Shown piece by piece: positions 44,072 through 52,755 of a stretch of DNA of 64,000 nt. Origin of the DNA: Clostridia bacterium (GTDB lineage: Bacteria; Bacillota; Clostridia; Lachnospirales; Lachnospiraceae); contig CAJTAT010000004.1 in NCBI GenBank assembly GCA_910574475.1, forward strand, positions 186,001 through 250,000, written 5' to 3'. The translations under genes and the position numbers were made by a program. The first letter of the stretch is position 1, and every line of letters starts with the position of its first letter. The notes under the pieces were generated by a model. The model was given only the letters and a program-made list of their open reading frames with translations, did not search any database and was not told the origin of the DNA.

Positions 44072-44744
44072 TAGCTACGAGAAAAATAAGGATGAGTGGC
44101 CAGAGGAGCTGTCCGGTAAAAGCATGGTCTGTCATCAACTGGTATCCCCAGGTCGCAGGAAACAGCTTTCCGGCAAGCTTAAATGGCTTGGGGAGCAAGT
44201 CAACTGGAAACATGATCCCAGACAACATAATGGATGGAAGGAAAAGCAAAATAGAAAACATAGATGTATTCGCCACATCTTTTACTGCTAATCCGATGAT
44301 ACTGGCAATACTGAGGGATACGCAGATGAGGATAGTCAGTGAGCAAAAATAGATTCCTGGATTTTCTGGGACTTTTGCGTCAAAAGCAATTGGTGCAATC
44401 ACATAAAGAATGGAACTCATAATCAGCAGATGAACAAACGCAGAAATATTTGTCAAAATTAATCCTAAGGACAAGGGCACGCCGTTAGCCTGATAGGCAT
44501 TTTTAATATCACTCCTGTATATTTCTGCAAGAGAGGGCGGCAGTCCAATCAGTGTCCCCATTGTCACTGCGAATACGGTCATAGACGGTATCAGAGTTTC
44601 TTTGCTCTCAGGTGTGATGGACACAAAAATTCCTCCCATGACTGCGAAGAATAACAGCGGAACAGCATAGCAGGTGATTAGCATGGTCCGACTTCGCAAG
44701 TCCAGTTTCCATTGTAATATAACTCCATATAAGAATCCGTTCAT
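44028..44744 (-). CDS. ABC-2-type transporter permease
   Basis: A 238-residue membrane protein with six predicted helices and an ABC-2 fold (MLITCYAVPLLFFAVMGGIF near 19; IMLSGIMFPVDLLPKPFKLA near 178). It forms an exporter with the ATPase encoded 3 bp upstream. It is the last gene of the MerR-ATPase-permease operon. The substrate is unknown. Confidence 0.85.
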   Translation of the reverse strand: MNGFLYGVILQWKLDLRSRTMLITCYAVPLLFFAVMGGIFVSITPESKETLIPSMTVFAVTMGTLIGLPPSLAEIYRSDIKNAYQANGVPLSLGLILTNISAFVHLLIMSSILYVIAPIAFDAKVPENPGIYFCSLTILICVSLSIASIIGLAVKDVANTSMFSILLFLPSIMLSGIMFPVDLLPKPFKLAGKLFPATWGYQLMTDHAFTGQLLWPLILIFLVAIMLCGALLKRIQAR

Positions 44745-44747
44745 GAT

Positions 44748-45428
44748 CTATTCTCCTTTTGCAATTTTTAGAAAATGTTGTTCCAGAGAACCCTGGTTTA
44801 CCTGGATCCTTTCCGTTAGCTCCAAAACTCTTCCTGAAAAGGCAATGCGGCCGTCTTTTAGGATGGCCATGCTGTCGCATAGGCTTTCTATCTCGGCCAT
44901 GTCATGGCTAGCTAAAAGGATCGTCTTTCCCTGTGCTTTCAAATGAAGGATATAGTTATGTAGAGAGATACGACCTTCAACATCAAGCCCCGCAGTTGGC
45001 TCGTCAAGAAACACAATGTCGGGGTCGCTGATCAGAGCCAGAGCCAAATGAAGCCGCCGTTTCTGCCCAGTGGACATTTGCTGATACTGTTTATTAGTTA
45101 TGCTGTCTGTATCCAGGACTGCTAGCATAGTGGGATCTGGGGATGTTTTATTCCATTTTGCAAAAAGACGTATCGCTTCTGAACCCTTGATATGTGCGGG
45201 CAATGCGGCTGATTGCAGTTGAATTCCGATCTTTCCATTTATGGATATGCTGCCGCCATCATACCTTCGAAGTCCCTCAATACATTCAAGGGTTGTGGTT
45301 TTTCCTGCACCATTTACGCCTAAAAGAGCAAAAATATCCCCCTTTCGCACACACAGATCGATACCCTTTAATACGACTTTTTCCCCATAGCTTTTTCGCA
45401 ATCCTTTCACTTGCAATGCACTTGTCAT
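44748..45428 (-). CDS. ABC transporter ATP-binding protein
   Basis: A 226-residue ATPase: Walker A GVNGAGKTTTLE (near 38), signature MSTGQKRRLHLALAL (near 117), Walker B DIVFLDEPTAGLD (near 137) and H-loop SHDMAE (near 170). It overlaps the upstream MerR gene by 4 bp (ATGA) and pairs with the ABC-2 permease. Confidence 0.93.
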   Translation of the reverse strand: MTSALQVKGLRKSYGEKVVLKGIDLCVRKGDIFALLGVNGAGKTTTLECIEGLRRYDGGSISINGKIGIQLQSAALPAHIKGSEAIRLFAKWNKTSPDPTMLAVLDTDSITNKQYQQMSTGQKRRLHLALALISDPDIVFLDEPTAGLDVEGRISLHNYILHLKAQGKTILLASHDMAEIESLCDSMAILKDGRIAFSGRVLELTERIQVNQGSLEQHFLKIAKGE

Positions 45429-46225
45429 GTTATTACCTCCTGAAATGGGTCTATACCCAAAGTTGAAAAGTAGGCGTCTAATGCCGGCTCAATAAAGGCA
45501 TTAGCCGTAACCTGTTTTTGCTTCCATTCCTGGTCAAATTCATCGCTTTGCCCCATTTCCATCAGTTTCGGGAGCATAGTTGCATCTCCATCTGTAAACT
45601 CAATAATCAAATTCCAATAGGCTTTTGCAAATTCCAGACCTCTTTGGCTTTTGGCAGGGACACCGTCCTTTAACATCTGAACCGCCTGGTCTTGAAGCTG
45701 TAGAAATTTGTTCAGGAAGACTATGCCGCTCTCTCTGTCAAAACGGCTGCGGATGTGATCCAGTGTATCATTATCAAAGTGTTTAATAAGCCAATAGAAA
45801 TCGTTTTTCATTTCTAAATTGACAATAATATCTGCATATTTTTTGAAATCTACGGACTTCATTTTTAAAACTTCCGCTTGTAACGCCTCAATATCCGATA
45901 AGGATTCTGTCAGACTTACTATCTTTTCGCGGATCATAGAAGCTTGCTCTGAAAGAACTTTTGCCACATCAGCCGGGTTATCCAGGGGAATCAGTCTGCT
46001 TCGGATGTCATCCAGGGAGAAGCCCAGATGCTTCAAAGAAAGTATCTGGTGAAGCTTAACAATATCTTTGTCTGTATAAAGCCTGCGACCTCCATCACTC
46101 AGAGCAGACGGCGAGAGCAGTCCTTCTTTATCGTAATGCTGTAAAGCTCGCACAGTCACCCCCATTTTCTTTGCAACCTGGCCTGTGGTCATATATCCTT
46201 TTGGGATAGCTCTGAATTTTTCCAT
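45425..46225 (-). CDS. MerR-family regulator with TipAS-like domain
   Basis: A 266-residue regulator. The HTH is residues 12-80 (MTTGQVAKKMGVTVRALQHY), then a coiled coil and a helical C-terminal domain with repeated Trp/Tyr/Phe residues like TipAS antibiotic-binding domains. First gene of an operon with an ABC exporter, so drug-responsive export control is likely. It has its own 19-bp-spacer promoter with a dyad. Confidence 0.85.
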   Translation of the reverse strand: MEKFRAIPKGYMTTGQVAKKMGVTVRALQHYDKEGLLSPSALSDGGRRLYTDKDIVKLHQILSLKHLGFSLDDIRSRLIPLDNPADVAKVLSEQASMIREKIVSLTESLSDIEALQAEVLKMKSVDFKKYADIIVNLEMKNDFYWLIKHFDNDTLDHIRSRFDRESGIVFLNKFLQLQDQAVQMLKDGVPAKSQRGLEFAKAYWNLIIEFTDGDATMLPKLMEMGQSDEFDQEWKQKQVTANAFIEPALDAYFSTLGIDPFQEVIT

Positions 46226-46247
46226 AATTAAGATACCTCCTTCTCAT

Positions 46248-46279
46248 AGTATATCCCATTACCTTACGTCACGAGTAAG
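46248..46279 (-). promoter_or_regulatory. MerR-type promoter of the ABC exporter operon
   Basis: On the minus strand TTACTC (46273-46278), 19 bp, TATACT (46248-46253). The dyad CTTAC-GTCACGA-GTAAG (46263-46279) overlaps it. The -35 is weak, as usual for MerR targets. Confidence 0.6.
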
Positions 46280-46432
46280 AACTTTTTAATATAAATAAAA
46301 AACGGCATCTCATGCTTTAGCTGTTAACTAAAAGTGATAATTGTTCGAAATCTATAATAAGACCATGTATATGGATATATAACTTCGATGATGAGTAAAG
46401 ACTAAAATATATTTAAGGGAGATGGGGATACA

Positions 46433-47350
46433 ATGATAAAAAAGGTGACAGGAGTATTTTTGATCATAGTGTGCGTACTGGCATTGGCAGGCTGCGATGC
46501 AGGGAATGTACAGGTAAATACTACAGATGAAAATCATACAGAAGATGGAAGCAATGAGACGGTTGAGAAGGATACGGAAAGTAAATCACAGACAGAACAG
46601 AAAAGTATTATAGAAAACTCAGATAATCTGATATACGGGGAAACAACTTTATATAGACAGGTAGAAATGGATAAAGTGTGCATCTGTGTTGAGCCTTCTG
46701 TATTGCGGGATTATCTATCTTATTATTATATCCCTGAAGACCAGGATCAGGAATGGATTCAGGAGTTTATGGATACTTTGCCATCAGAGGGAAAGCCCTA
46801 TACAGGAATGACGAAAGACATGAAGGAGACAGGTTGGAAGATTATCTGGCAGGATAAGTTTTTCTTGGTACTTAAGGGAGGATACTTATATGATCTCAAT
46901 AGCTCGGGGACAGATATGGAGTATCTAATAGAAGCCCCTAAATTGTGCGATTATATACAGATTATGTTGCAGGAAAATATGGACTATGATCCGTTTGAGC
47001 CTGCCGACATAGATAACATTGTATCTGCAAAACTGGATGTTTGCGGCTACTTGACAGGGAATGAGTTCTATAGCCAAACAATTACGGATGAGGAAACATT
47101 GAATAAGTTTGAGGAGTGGTTCAGTAATGCAGAATATATTCTCGGCGGCGCAGATTGTGGAAATCAGAATGCCTGTCTTGAGCTGACCTTAGAAAGCGGC
47201 GAAAAGGTTTGTCTATCGATTGCTACAGACAGTTGTCCAAACTTTGGAATAAATGGTATCTATTATGATTACCGGCCCACATCTGTTTGGGATAACAGAG
47301 AATTCTTTGACTGTTTTGACGAGATAGGCTGGGAAGAAGGGAATTTTTAG
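46433..47350 (+). CDS. Putative lipoprotein of unknown function
   Basis: A 305-residue secreted lipoprotein: hydrophobic signal and lipobox LAGC (Cys21), then a low-complexity Thr/Glu/Ser/Asn linker (about 25-60) and an acidic domain. There is no recognised fold. Two cysteine-containing stretches (GGADCGNQNACLE, near 240) may form a disulfide. It stands alone between the MerR-ABC unit and the radical SAM pair. Confidence 0.75.
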   Translation: MIKKVTGVFLIIVCVLALAGCDAGNVQVNTTDENHTEDGSNETVEKDTESKSQTEQKSIIENSDNLIYGETTLYRQVEMDKVCICVEPSVLRDYLSYYYIPEDQDQEWIQEFMDTLPSEGKPYTGMTKDMKETGWKIIWQDKFFLVLKGGYLYDLNSSGTDMEYLIEAPKLCDYIQIMLQENMDYDPFEPADIDNIVSAKLDVCGYLTGNEFYSQTITDEETLNKFEEWFSNAEYILGGADCGNQNACLELTLESGEKVCLSIATDSCPNFGINGIYYDYRPTSVWDNREFFDCFDEIGWEEGNF

Positions 47351-47371
47351 ATGAGAAATTAATTATCTTTT

Positions 47372-48136
47372 TCATTCCAATGATTTTAATGTATCCCGAA
47401 ACTGTCTCATTTCTTTTTCTTCAACCGTATCAATAATATACTGCAATTCTTGAATACGTTCTTTTTCTCCAGCCTGGATAAATTTACCTCTTTTTTCCAT
47501 TTCAAAAAGTTTTGTGCCAGGAAAGAGCGTAAGTGAATCAACAGAGATAAAATAAGGGTTAAGTTGGCTGAATATTTTCGCACTGTTTATTGCATTTCGA
47601 TAGCCCGCCCCTTTTCCGGCCAATCCTGTCATATATACAAAATAATATTCTATTCCTGATTCATCTAATTTGTGGCACTGCTCCAAAATATCATGTGAAG
47701 CATATCCTTTATTTGCTAAAATTAGCGTATCATCATCACCGCTTTCAACGCCAATACTAAGCCCATTTATACCCATAGCCCGCAACTTTCGTAACTGCCA
47801 TACTTCCTTATTTTTTATATCCCGAATACTAGCAAACATGGCTATACTTTGACATTTAATCAGATAGTCACGGACAGTTAAAATATACGGTTTTAACCTT
47901 TCATAGCTCAATGCAAATGGGTTAGCACCTGTAATGAAAATTCTTCTTGCATGAGGTTGATATGATTTAATCTCGTTTAAACCTGCTTCAAATTCTGATA
48001 GTAGTGACATTGCAAAGGGCTCATCTTTATATAGATTACAAAAGTAGCATTTCTGATAAGTACAGCCAGAGGTTAATTGAATAATGCAGGAATCAGCTTC
48101 ATAATGCGGTCGCCATGTTCTTCCAATGAAGTGCAT
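47372..48136 (-). CDS. Radical SAM protein
   Basis: A 254-residue radical SAM enzyme. The cluster motif is CTYQKCYFC (CX4CX2C, about residues 20-28) after LTSG, with a glycine-rich GVESGDDDT SAM contact near 134. The CX4CX2C spacing is the Elp3/HemN-like form rather than CX3CX2C. It is very similar in plan to the next upstream gene (11-bp gap), suggesting a duplicated pair working together. Reaction unknown. Confidence 0.82.
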   Translation of the reverse strand: MHFIGRTWRPHYEADSCIIQLTSGCTYQKCYFCNLYKDEPFAMSLLSEFEAGLNEIKSYQPHARRIFITGANPFALSYERLKPYILTVRDYLIKCQSIAMFASIRDIKNKEVWQLRKLRAMGINGLSIGVESGDDDTLILANKGYASHDILEQCHKLDESGIEYYFVYMTGLAGKGAGYRNAINSAKIFSQLNPYFISVDSLTLFPGTKLFEMEKRGKFIQAGEKERIQELQYIIDTVEEKEMRQFRDTLKSLE

Positions 48137-48147
48137 ACAATCACTCC

Positions 48148-49047
48148 TTATAAGTGACGGAGATTTTTACGGTAATCCCGCAGTTCATCTTCGCTCACAC
48201 TTTCTATGATTTTATCCAAAATAGATAATACTTTCTTTTTGTCATTCGGTAATGTGCCTTGAATTGGTATCGGATTGGAAGCTCCTAATGCTCCAAACCA
48301 GACAGGAATTTCTAAGTGTTCAACTAAGGTTTTTAATTCCTCGTATTTTTCAATCTCTGCTTCTTCCTGCCAGTTCCCTTTTTGTATATCCTTATAAAGT
48401 TCTGAATTGGGATAAATTGTCAACATGCTCGCTCCTATAATTTGAGGGTGGAGCTGGTTACATATCCGGGCAGTAGCTTTTGCTCCCTGCTCACCCTTTC
48501 CCATGCCGGAAATGCCTGTAAGGTAAAAGAAGTTATAACCGATACCTGCTTTATCAAGCCTTAAACATTGAGTGACAATATCCTTTGAAAGATACCCTTT
48601 GTGCATAAACTCCAATGCTTCATCATCACCTGTTTCAATTCCTATTGTTAAAAAGTCAAATCCGGCTACCGCTAATGCAGATAGTTCCTCATCTGTTTTC
48701 AAGGAAACGTCAGTTACCCTTGAAAAACAGCCAATCGTTTTATTGCTCGGAAAGTATTTTTTTATGAGGTCTGCAATGGCCATTAACTGTGAAAATTTCA
48801 GTACAAATGGATTTGCACCTGTCAAAAATGTTCGTGAAATTTTGCTATTTTTCCATAGCTTCATCTGTGCCTTTGCTTCTTTCAAATCAGCTTCTATATC
48901 TGAAAGCGGTGACATTTTGAATTTGAAGGGCAAATCAGCATATAATGTACAAAATTTACATCTATGATGTGTACAGCCTACGGTTGCTTCCAAAAGTAAT
49001 GAGGACGCTTCATAAGGTGGTCGCCATATTGTTCCTGTGTAATGCAT
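48148..49047 (-). CDS. Radical SAM protein, paralogue of downstream gene
   Basis: A 299-residue radical SAM enzyme with CTHHRCKFC (CX4CX2C, about residues 26-34), FLTGANPFVL (near 77) and GIETGDDEALEF (near 140). ATG 49047 is chosen because AAGGAGCG lies about 9 bases upstream; the frame extends 18 codons further but without a ribosome site. The opening MHYTGTIWRPPYE matches the paralogue's MHFIGRTWRPHYE. It is divergent from an HxlR regulator. Confidence 0.82.
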   Translation of the reverse strand: MHYTGTIWRPPYEASSLLLEATVGCTHHRCKFCTLYADLPFKFKMSPLSDIEADLKEAKAQMKLWKNSKISRTFLTGANPFVLKFSQLMAIADLIKKYFPSNKTIGCFSRVTDVSLKTDEELSALAVAGFDFLTIGIETGDDEALEFMHKGYLSKDIVTQCLRLDKAGIGYNFFYLTGISGMGKGEQGAKATARICNQLHPQIIGASMLTIYPNSELYKDIQKGNWQEEAEIEKYEELKTLVEHLEIPVWFGALGASNPIPIQGTLPNDKKKVLSILDKIIESVSEDELRDYRKNLRHL

Positions 49048-49249
49048 AATTTTATCGCTCCTTTTCTCTTGATTTTTAAATATTGTCAATCTTGTTTTCA
49101 ACTAAAATATCTCAATGCCTCGTGCACTTCAAGTACTGTCTTTTTTTAGTAGTAGTACTTTTTTAGATACTTAGAATGTTAAAAGACCGTACCTTGATTT
49201 TCCCTCTTTTTTTCAATATACTTTAAGCGGAAAGGAGCGGAGTGTTTCT

Positions 49250-49627
49250 ATGTCTCAAAACAAGTTCACAGACAAAAATGTAATAGCTCGCTGTGTGCCA
49301 ATGAGTAAACTGCAATCAGTTATAGGTGGCAAGTGGAAAATTTTGATATTGTGGTATATTGCTTTTTATAAAGTGCAAAGGTTTGGAGAGTTAATGCGTC
49401 GTCTTGATGGCATAACGCAATCCACACTGACAAAACAGCTTCGGGAGTTAGAGTATGACGGGTTTCTACACAGAGAAATATACAAAGAAATACCTCCAAA
49501 GGTTGAGTATTCTCTAACAGAATTTGGACAAAGCTTTATCCCTGTTCTTCAAACAATGATGACTTGGAGCGAAAAATATCTATGCCCGGATTATGTAAAT
49601 CCATATCAAGAAATCACGAAAGAGTGA
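49250..49627 (+). CDS. HxlR-family transcriptional regulator
   Basis: A 125-residue winged-helix regulator. The HxlR core is visible: VIGGKWKILILWYI (near 24), FGELMRRLDGITQSTLTKQL (near 45) and the wing IPPKVEYSLTEFG (near 83). HxlR proteins often respond to aldehydes, quinones or redox stress. It is divergent from the radical SAM pair, its likeliest target. Ribosome site AAAGGAG. Confidence 0.88.
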   Translation: MSQNKFTDKNVIARCVPMSKLQSVIGGKWKILILWYIAFYKVQRFGELMRRLDGITQSTLTKQLRELEYDGFLHREIYKEIPPKVEYSLTEFGQSFIPVLQTMMTWSEKYLCPDYVNPYQEITKE

Positions 49628-49753
49628 GAGGAATCTCCAATATTCCTATATCAAAGAGAACAACTTTTAAAATGTGGTATCAAAATAGCTTTTTTATTAA
49701 GACATGTATATTTAAACTTGCTATAGTAGATAAGAACGCAAGGAGGATATACA

Positions 49754-49949
49754 ATGAAAGACCAAAAAGAAGTTGTAAAAAAGTCATAATTATATCGAGA
49801 AAAATTTAGAGAAAGAAATCAACTTAGATAATATATCAAAAAGTATTGGTTATTCCAAATTCTATCTTAATCGTATTTTTACAGAGTAAACAGGTATTAC
49901 AATGCATAAATATTTACAAAACCGTAGGCTTACTGTTGCAGCTGAATGA
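49754..49949 (+). pseudogene. AraC-family regulator remnant (frameshift and stops)
   Basis: From ATG 49754 a few codons (MKDQKEVVKKS) run to a stop. Shifted by one base, 49783-49949 reads NYIEKNLEKEINLDNISKSI, then GYSKFYLNRIFTE-stop-TGITMHKYLQNRRLTVAAE-stop. That is the first half of an AraC HTH, with a frameshift, an in-frame TAA at about 49888 and loss of the rest. Confidence 0.7.
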
Positions 49950-50179
49950 TACCATCAGATGCGAAAAAACCAGAGGATGGACGTTTTAAAGCAACAGAAA
50001 GTTTACTGACAACTATATACAGAAAGCCGTTAAAAGATCATATGGAAGCAGTCAGGCATAAAGAGGCATTTGATTTTGTTCGGGATTTGGTAAAAGAACA
50101 GATGCCGTTATCGGAGAGTATCATCAAGCAGATACACTATCTTGTATTGGCGGATAAGCGGGAGGATCGGGGCGTTTAG
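49946..50179 (+). pseudogene. N-terminal fragment of a Fic-family protein
   Basis: The 77-codon frame contains KPLKDHMEAVRHKEAFDFV and then QIHYLVLADKREDRGV, which match the helices just before the Fic active site. The catalytic HPFxDGNGR and everything after are absent. It is fused by chance to the AraC relic, so both are debris of a rearrangement. A full-length Fic gene lies at 53202. Confidence 0.6.
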
Positions 50180-50291
50180 ATATCCGCCAATTGACATTAA
50201 GTTTGCAGACTGGATAGTTACTTGATGATGCTGGCCAGTTATACACATTACAGCATAATGCCGACGACTACGGTATCCCTCTCATTCCATT

Positions 50292-50624
50292 TTATAACCT
50301 GTTTTTATCACCCCATTCACACATTCCGTCTAAAATAGGAATTAAAGATTTTCCACGCTCTGTTAAGCTATACTCTACCTTTGGCGGGATTTGTGGATAT
50401 TCTTTTCTATGCACTAATTGGTCTGCTTCTAATTCTTTTAAAGTGGAGCTTAAAGTCTTATACGAAATTTCGCTGATATATTTTTTCATTTCATTAAAAC
50501 GAACGACTCCGAACTCCATTAAAGTATACAAAATAGTCATTTTATATTTGCCATTGATTAATGACAATGTATAGCTGAAACCTGTTGTTTCAAGACATTC
50601 ATTTGAAATGCAGCGTTCACTCAT
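50292..50624 (-). CDS. HxlR-family transcriptional regulator, second copy
   Basis: A 110-residue winged-helix protein: SLINGKYKMTILYTLMEFG (near 22), FNEMKKYISEISYKTLSSTL (near 44), IPPKVEYSLTERG (near 80). ATG 50624 follows AAGGAGAG. A longer frame to 50702 has no ribosome site. It is divergent from a three-gene flavoprotein run, which it probably controls. Confidence 0.87.
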   Translation of the reverse strand: MSERCISNECLETTGFSYTLSLINGKYKMTILYTLMEFGVVRFNEMKKYISEISYKTLSSTLKELEADQLVHRKEYPQIPPKVEYSLTERGKSLIPILDGMCEWGDKNRL

Positions 50625-50769
50625 TTTACACTCTCCTTTAAGTAAGTATATAACTTTATTGTAAGTATCGCACTTATATGTGCGTACTTGATTTTGTTTC
50701 AATTCTTGCTAAGATTATAATATCAAAAGCAGAGAAAGTCAATCTCACAGAATTAGGAGGACATATTTT

Positions 50770-51315
50770 ATGAGCAAAAAAATAGTTGTAATAACGGGAA
50801 GCCCTCGGAAAAACGGGAATAGCTTTGCTATGACAGACGCTTTCATCAAGGCAGCCGAAGCAAAGGAGCACACAATCACACGGTTTGACGCTGCATTAAA
50901 AAAAGTGGGTGGCTGTCGGGCGTGTGAAACCTGTTTTTCTACTGGAAAAGCCTGTACTTTTGATGATGATTTCAACACGATTGCACCGGCAATTCTTGAA
51001 GCGGACGTTATCGTATTTACTATGCCTGTCTACTGGTATTCTATCCCGGCGCAGATTAAAGGTGTCATTGACCGTATTTTTTCTATGGTTGTAGGCGGCA
51101 AGGATATTGCCGGAAAGGAATGTGCGCTGATTACCTGTTGTGAAGAAGATGATATGTCCGTCATGGACGGCGTTCGTATTCCTATTGAGCGTATGGCGGC
51201 ATTGAATAAATGGAAAATGGTAGGCGAGGTTTTAATTCCCGGCGTATTAAATGTTGGCGATATAGACAAAACTGAAGGCTGCAAAAAAGCGGCTGATTTA
51301 GCCAATGCAATTTAA
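50770..51315 (+). CDS. NAD(P)H-dependent FMN reductase/flavodoxin-like protein
   Basis: A 181-residue flavodoxin-fold oxidoreductase with the FMN phosphate loop TGSPRKNGNS (residues 9-18) and a cysteine-rich insert (CRACETCFSTGKAC, near 50-63) typical of iron-sulfur flavoproteins and quinone or azo reductases. It leads an operon with a second flavodoxin-like protein and a flavin reductase. Ribosome site TAGGAGG. Confidence 0.85.
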   Translation: MSKKIVVITGSPRKNGNSFAMTDAFIKAAEAKEHTITRFDAALKKVGGCRACETCFSTGKACTFDDDFNTIAPAILEADVIVFTMPVYWYSIPAQIKGVIDRIFSMVVGGKDIAGKECALITCCEEDDMSVMDGVRIPIERMAALNKWKMVGEVLIPGVLNVGDIDKTEGCKKAADLANAI

Positions 51316-51325
51316 GGAGGCAATT

Positions 51326-51874
51326 GTGAGCAAAAAAATTATTATTCTCAATGGAAGTCCAAGAAAAGCCGGAAATACAACGGCATTAACAGCAGAATTT
51401 AAGAAAGGCGCAGAGGAAGCCGGAAACACCGTGACAGAGTTTTTTCTTGACGGTATGAACATAAATGGTTGTAAAGGCTGTTTTGGCGGCGGCAAAAACC
51501 CGGATAGCCCTTGTGTCCAAAAAGACGATATGGATAAAATTTATCCTGTTTACAAGAAAGCGGACATAGTTGTTCTTGCAACACCGCTTTACTATTGGAC
51601 TATAAGCGGTCAATTAAAAACTGCCTTTGACCGCTTATTTGCTGTTGCGGAATGTGACCCTAATTATCGAAACCCTAAAAAGGAAAGTGTTCTCATTATG
51701 GCAGCCGAGGGTTATGGTTTTGAAGAAACTCTTTATTGGTATGAACACCTTGAAAAACATTTAGGGTGGAAAAGCATTGGAAAAGTGCTTTGCGGCGGTG
51801 TAATGGCTATGGGGGATATTGCCGGAAAACCCGAATTACAGGAAGCCTACAATTTAGGAAAATCAATTCAATAA
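51326..51874 (+). CDS. NAD(P)H-dependent FMN reductase/flavodoxin-like protein, second
   Basis: A 182-residue paralogue of the preceding gene, with the FMN loop NGSPRKAGNT (near 8) and the cysteine pair in NGCKGCFGGGKNPDSPC (near 50). GTG 51326 follows AAGGAGG at 6 bases. The upstream ATG at 51305 lies inside the previous coding region. It is separated from that gene by 10 bp. Confidence 0.85.
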   Translation: MSKKIIILNGSPRKAGNTTALTAEFKKGAEEAGNTVTEFFLDGMNINGCKGCFGGGKNPDSPCVQKDDMDKIYPVYKKADIVVLATPLYYWTISGQLKTAFDRLFAVAECDPNYRNPKKESVLIMAAEGYGFEETLYWYEHLEKHLGWKSIGKVLCGGVMAMGDIAGKPELQEAYNLGKSIQ

Positions 51875-51892
51875 AGAAAGGAATTTGTCACT

Positions 51893-52414
51893 ATGAATAA
51901 AATCAATTTACCCCAAGCTGCAAAATTAACTTCTCCAAATCCGGTAAGTGTCGTATGCACCATGAAGCCGGACGGTTCAACCAACCTTGCCACTGTTTCA
52001 TGGTGGACTTATCTTTCCTTTAATCCGAATATGATTGCTTATGCAATGGCAAAGACCTCATACAGCGGCGAGATGGTACGGAATACAAAAAAAGTTATCC
52101 TTACAATTCCCGGTGCGGAAATTGCAGACGCAGTAATGGGGTGTGGAAGCACTACGGGGCGCAACGTGGATAAGGCAGAGAAGTTTGGTATTGAACTTGC
52201 GGAGATAGAGGGAAACAGTATCAAAATTCCTTTTCATAGCCGTGTGGCAATTCAATGTAGTTTAAAAGAATATTACGAGGTTGGCGACCACTATCTGTAT
52301 ATTTGCAATGTAGAACAGGCTTATTATGATACAATGGATGTGTCGTATCAAGGCTCTTTCCATCACGGAAAGGAGTTTGACAATGTCCGAGAAGCGAAAA
52401 GACAATCCAAATAA
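51893..52414 (+). CDS. Flavin reductase-like (FMN-binding split-barrel) protein
   Basis: A 173-residue protein of the flavin reductase split-barrel family: NPVSVVCTMKPDGSTNLATV (near 18) and TSYSGEMVRNTKKVILTIPG (near 58). It probably supplies or uses FMN with the two preceding flavoproteins, as a redox or detoxification unit under the HxlR regulator. Its stop lies directly before an integrase fragment, which marks a recombination junction. Confidence 0.85.
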   Translation: MNKINLPQAAKLTSPNPVSVVCTMKPDGSTNLATVSWWTYLSFNPNMIAYAMAKTSYSGEMVRNTKKVILTIPGAEIADAVMGCGSTTGRNVDKAEKFGIELAEIEGNSIKIPFHSRVAIQCSLKEYYEVGDHYLYICNVEQAYYDTMDVSYQGSFHHGKEFDNVREAKRQSK

Positions 52415-52416
52415 GG

Positions 52417-52509
52417 GACATCAAAGGTTACAGTACAATCACAAGCGTCCGGGGCGTTGTCAAGCCAGCCTTTCAAATGGCATACAACGCAGGAGAATCC
52501 TGCGTGTAA
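52417..52509 (+). pseudogene. Fragment of a tyrosine-recombinase integrase
   Basis: Thirty codons read GYSTITSVRGVVKPAFQMAY and a few more before a stop. This matches the core-binding/catalytic hinge of ICE-type tyrosine recombinases; the island integrase has the related CYSTIKTVRGVLRPTFQIAV at 59068-59127. No other part of this integrase is visible. It is the remnant of an older, distinct element placed just outside the left edge of the island. Confidence 0.65.
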
Positions 52510-52710
52510 AGATACCGATATGCAAGGAAAACAAAGAAAATCAAGTTGAAAATACACCAATCTACTACACCACTTACTACACCATTTGCCTATAAATTTG
52601 CGTAGATTTATATAGATTTGCTTGAGGTAATGCAAAATGCAAAATTAAAGAAAAGTGCCAAGGAGCCCGATATATAAAGGTTTTAAGGCTTATGAAAGGA
52701 TATATTCAAG
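52510..52710. repeat. Gap with paired TACTACACCA boxes outside the island edge
   Basis: TACTACACCA occurs at 52563-52572 and 52575-52584, a perfect 10-mer with 12-bp period, about 150 bp before the duplicated phosphatase start. The spacing mirrors the ACTACG pair about 165 bp before the right-hand copy. These look like integrase arm-binding sites of the older element. No gene is seen here. Confidence 0.5.
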
Positions 52711-52755
52711 ATGATAAAAATACTCTCTGTCTGCCATGGCAGGGGTGTGGTGTGA
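52711..52755 (+). other. Duplicated start of the phosphatase gene; candidate attL
   Basis: ATG 52711 opens MIKILSVCHGRGVV-stop. The first 31 bases match the start of the intact phosphatase gene at 61373 at 27 positions, with shared GTCTGCCA at 52729-52736 and 61391-61398. After 52741 the sequences diverge completely. This is what an integrase insertion into the 5' end of that gene would leave at its left edge. Confidence 0.65.
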
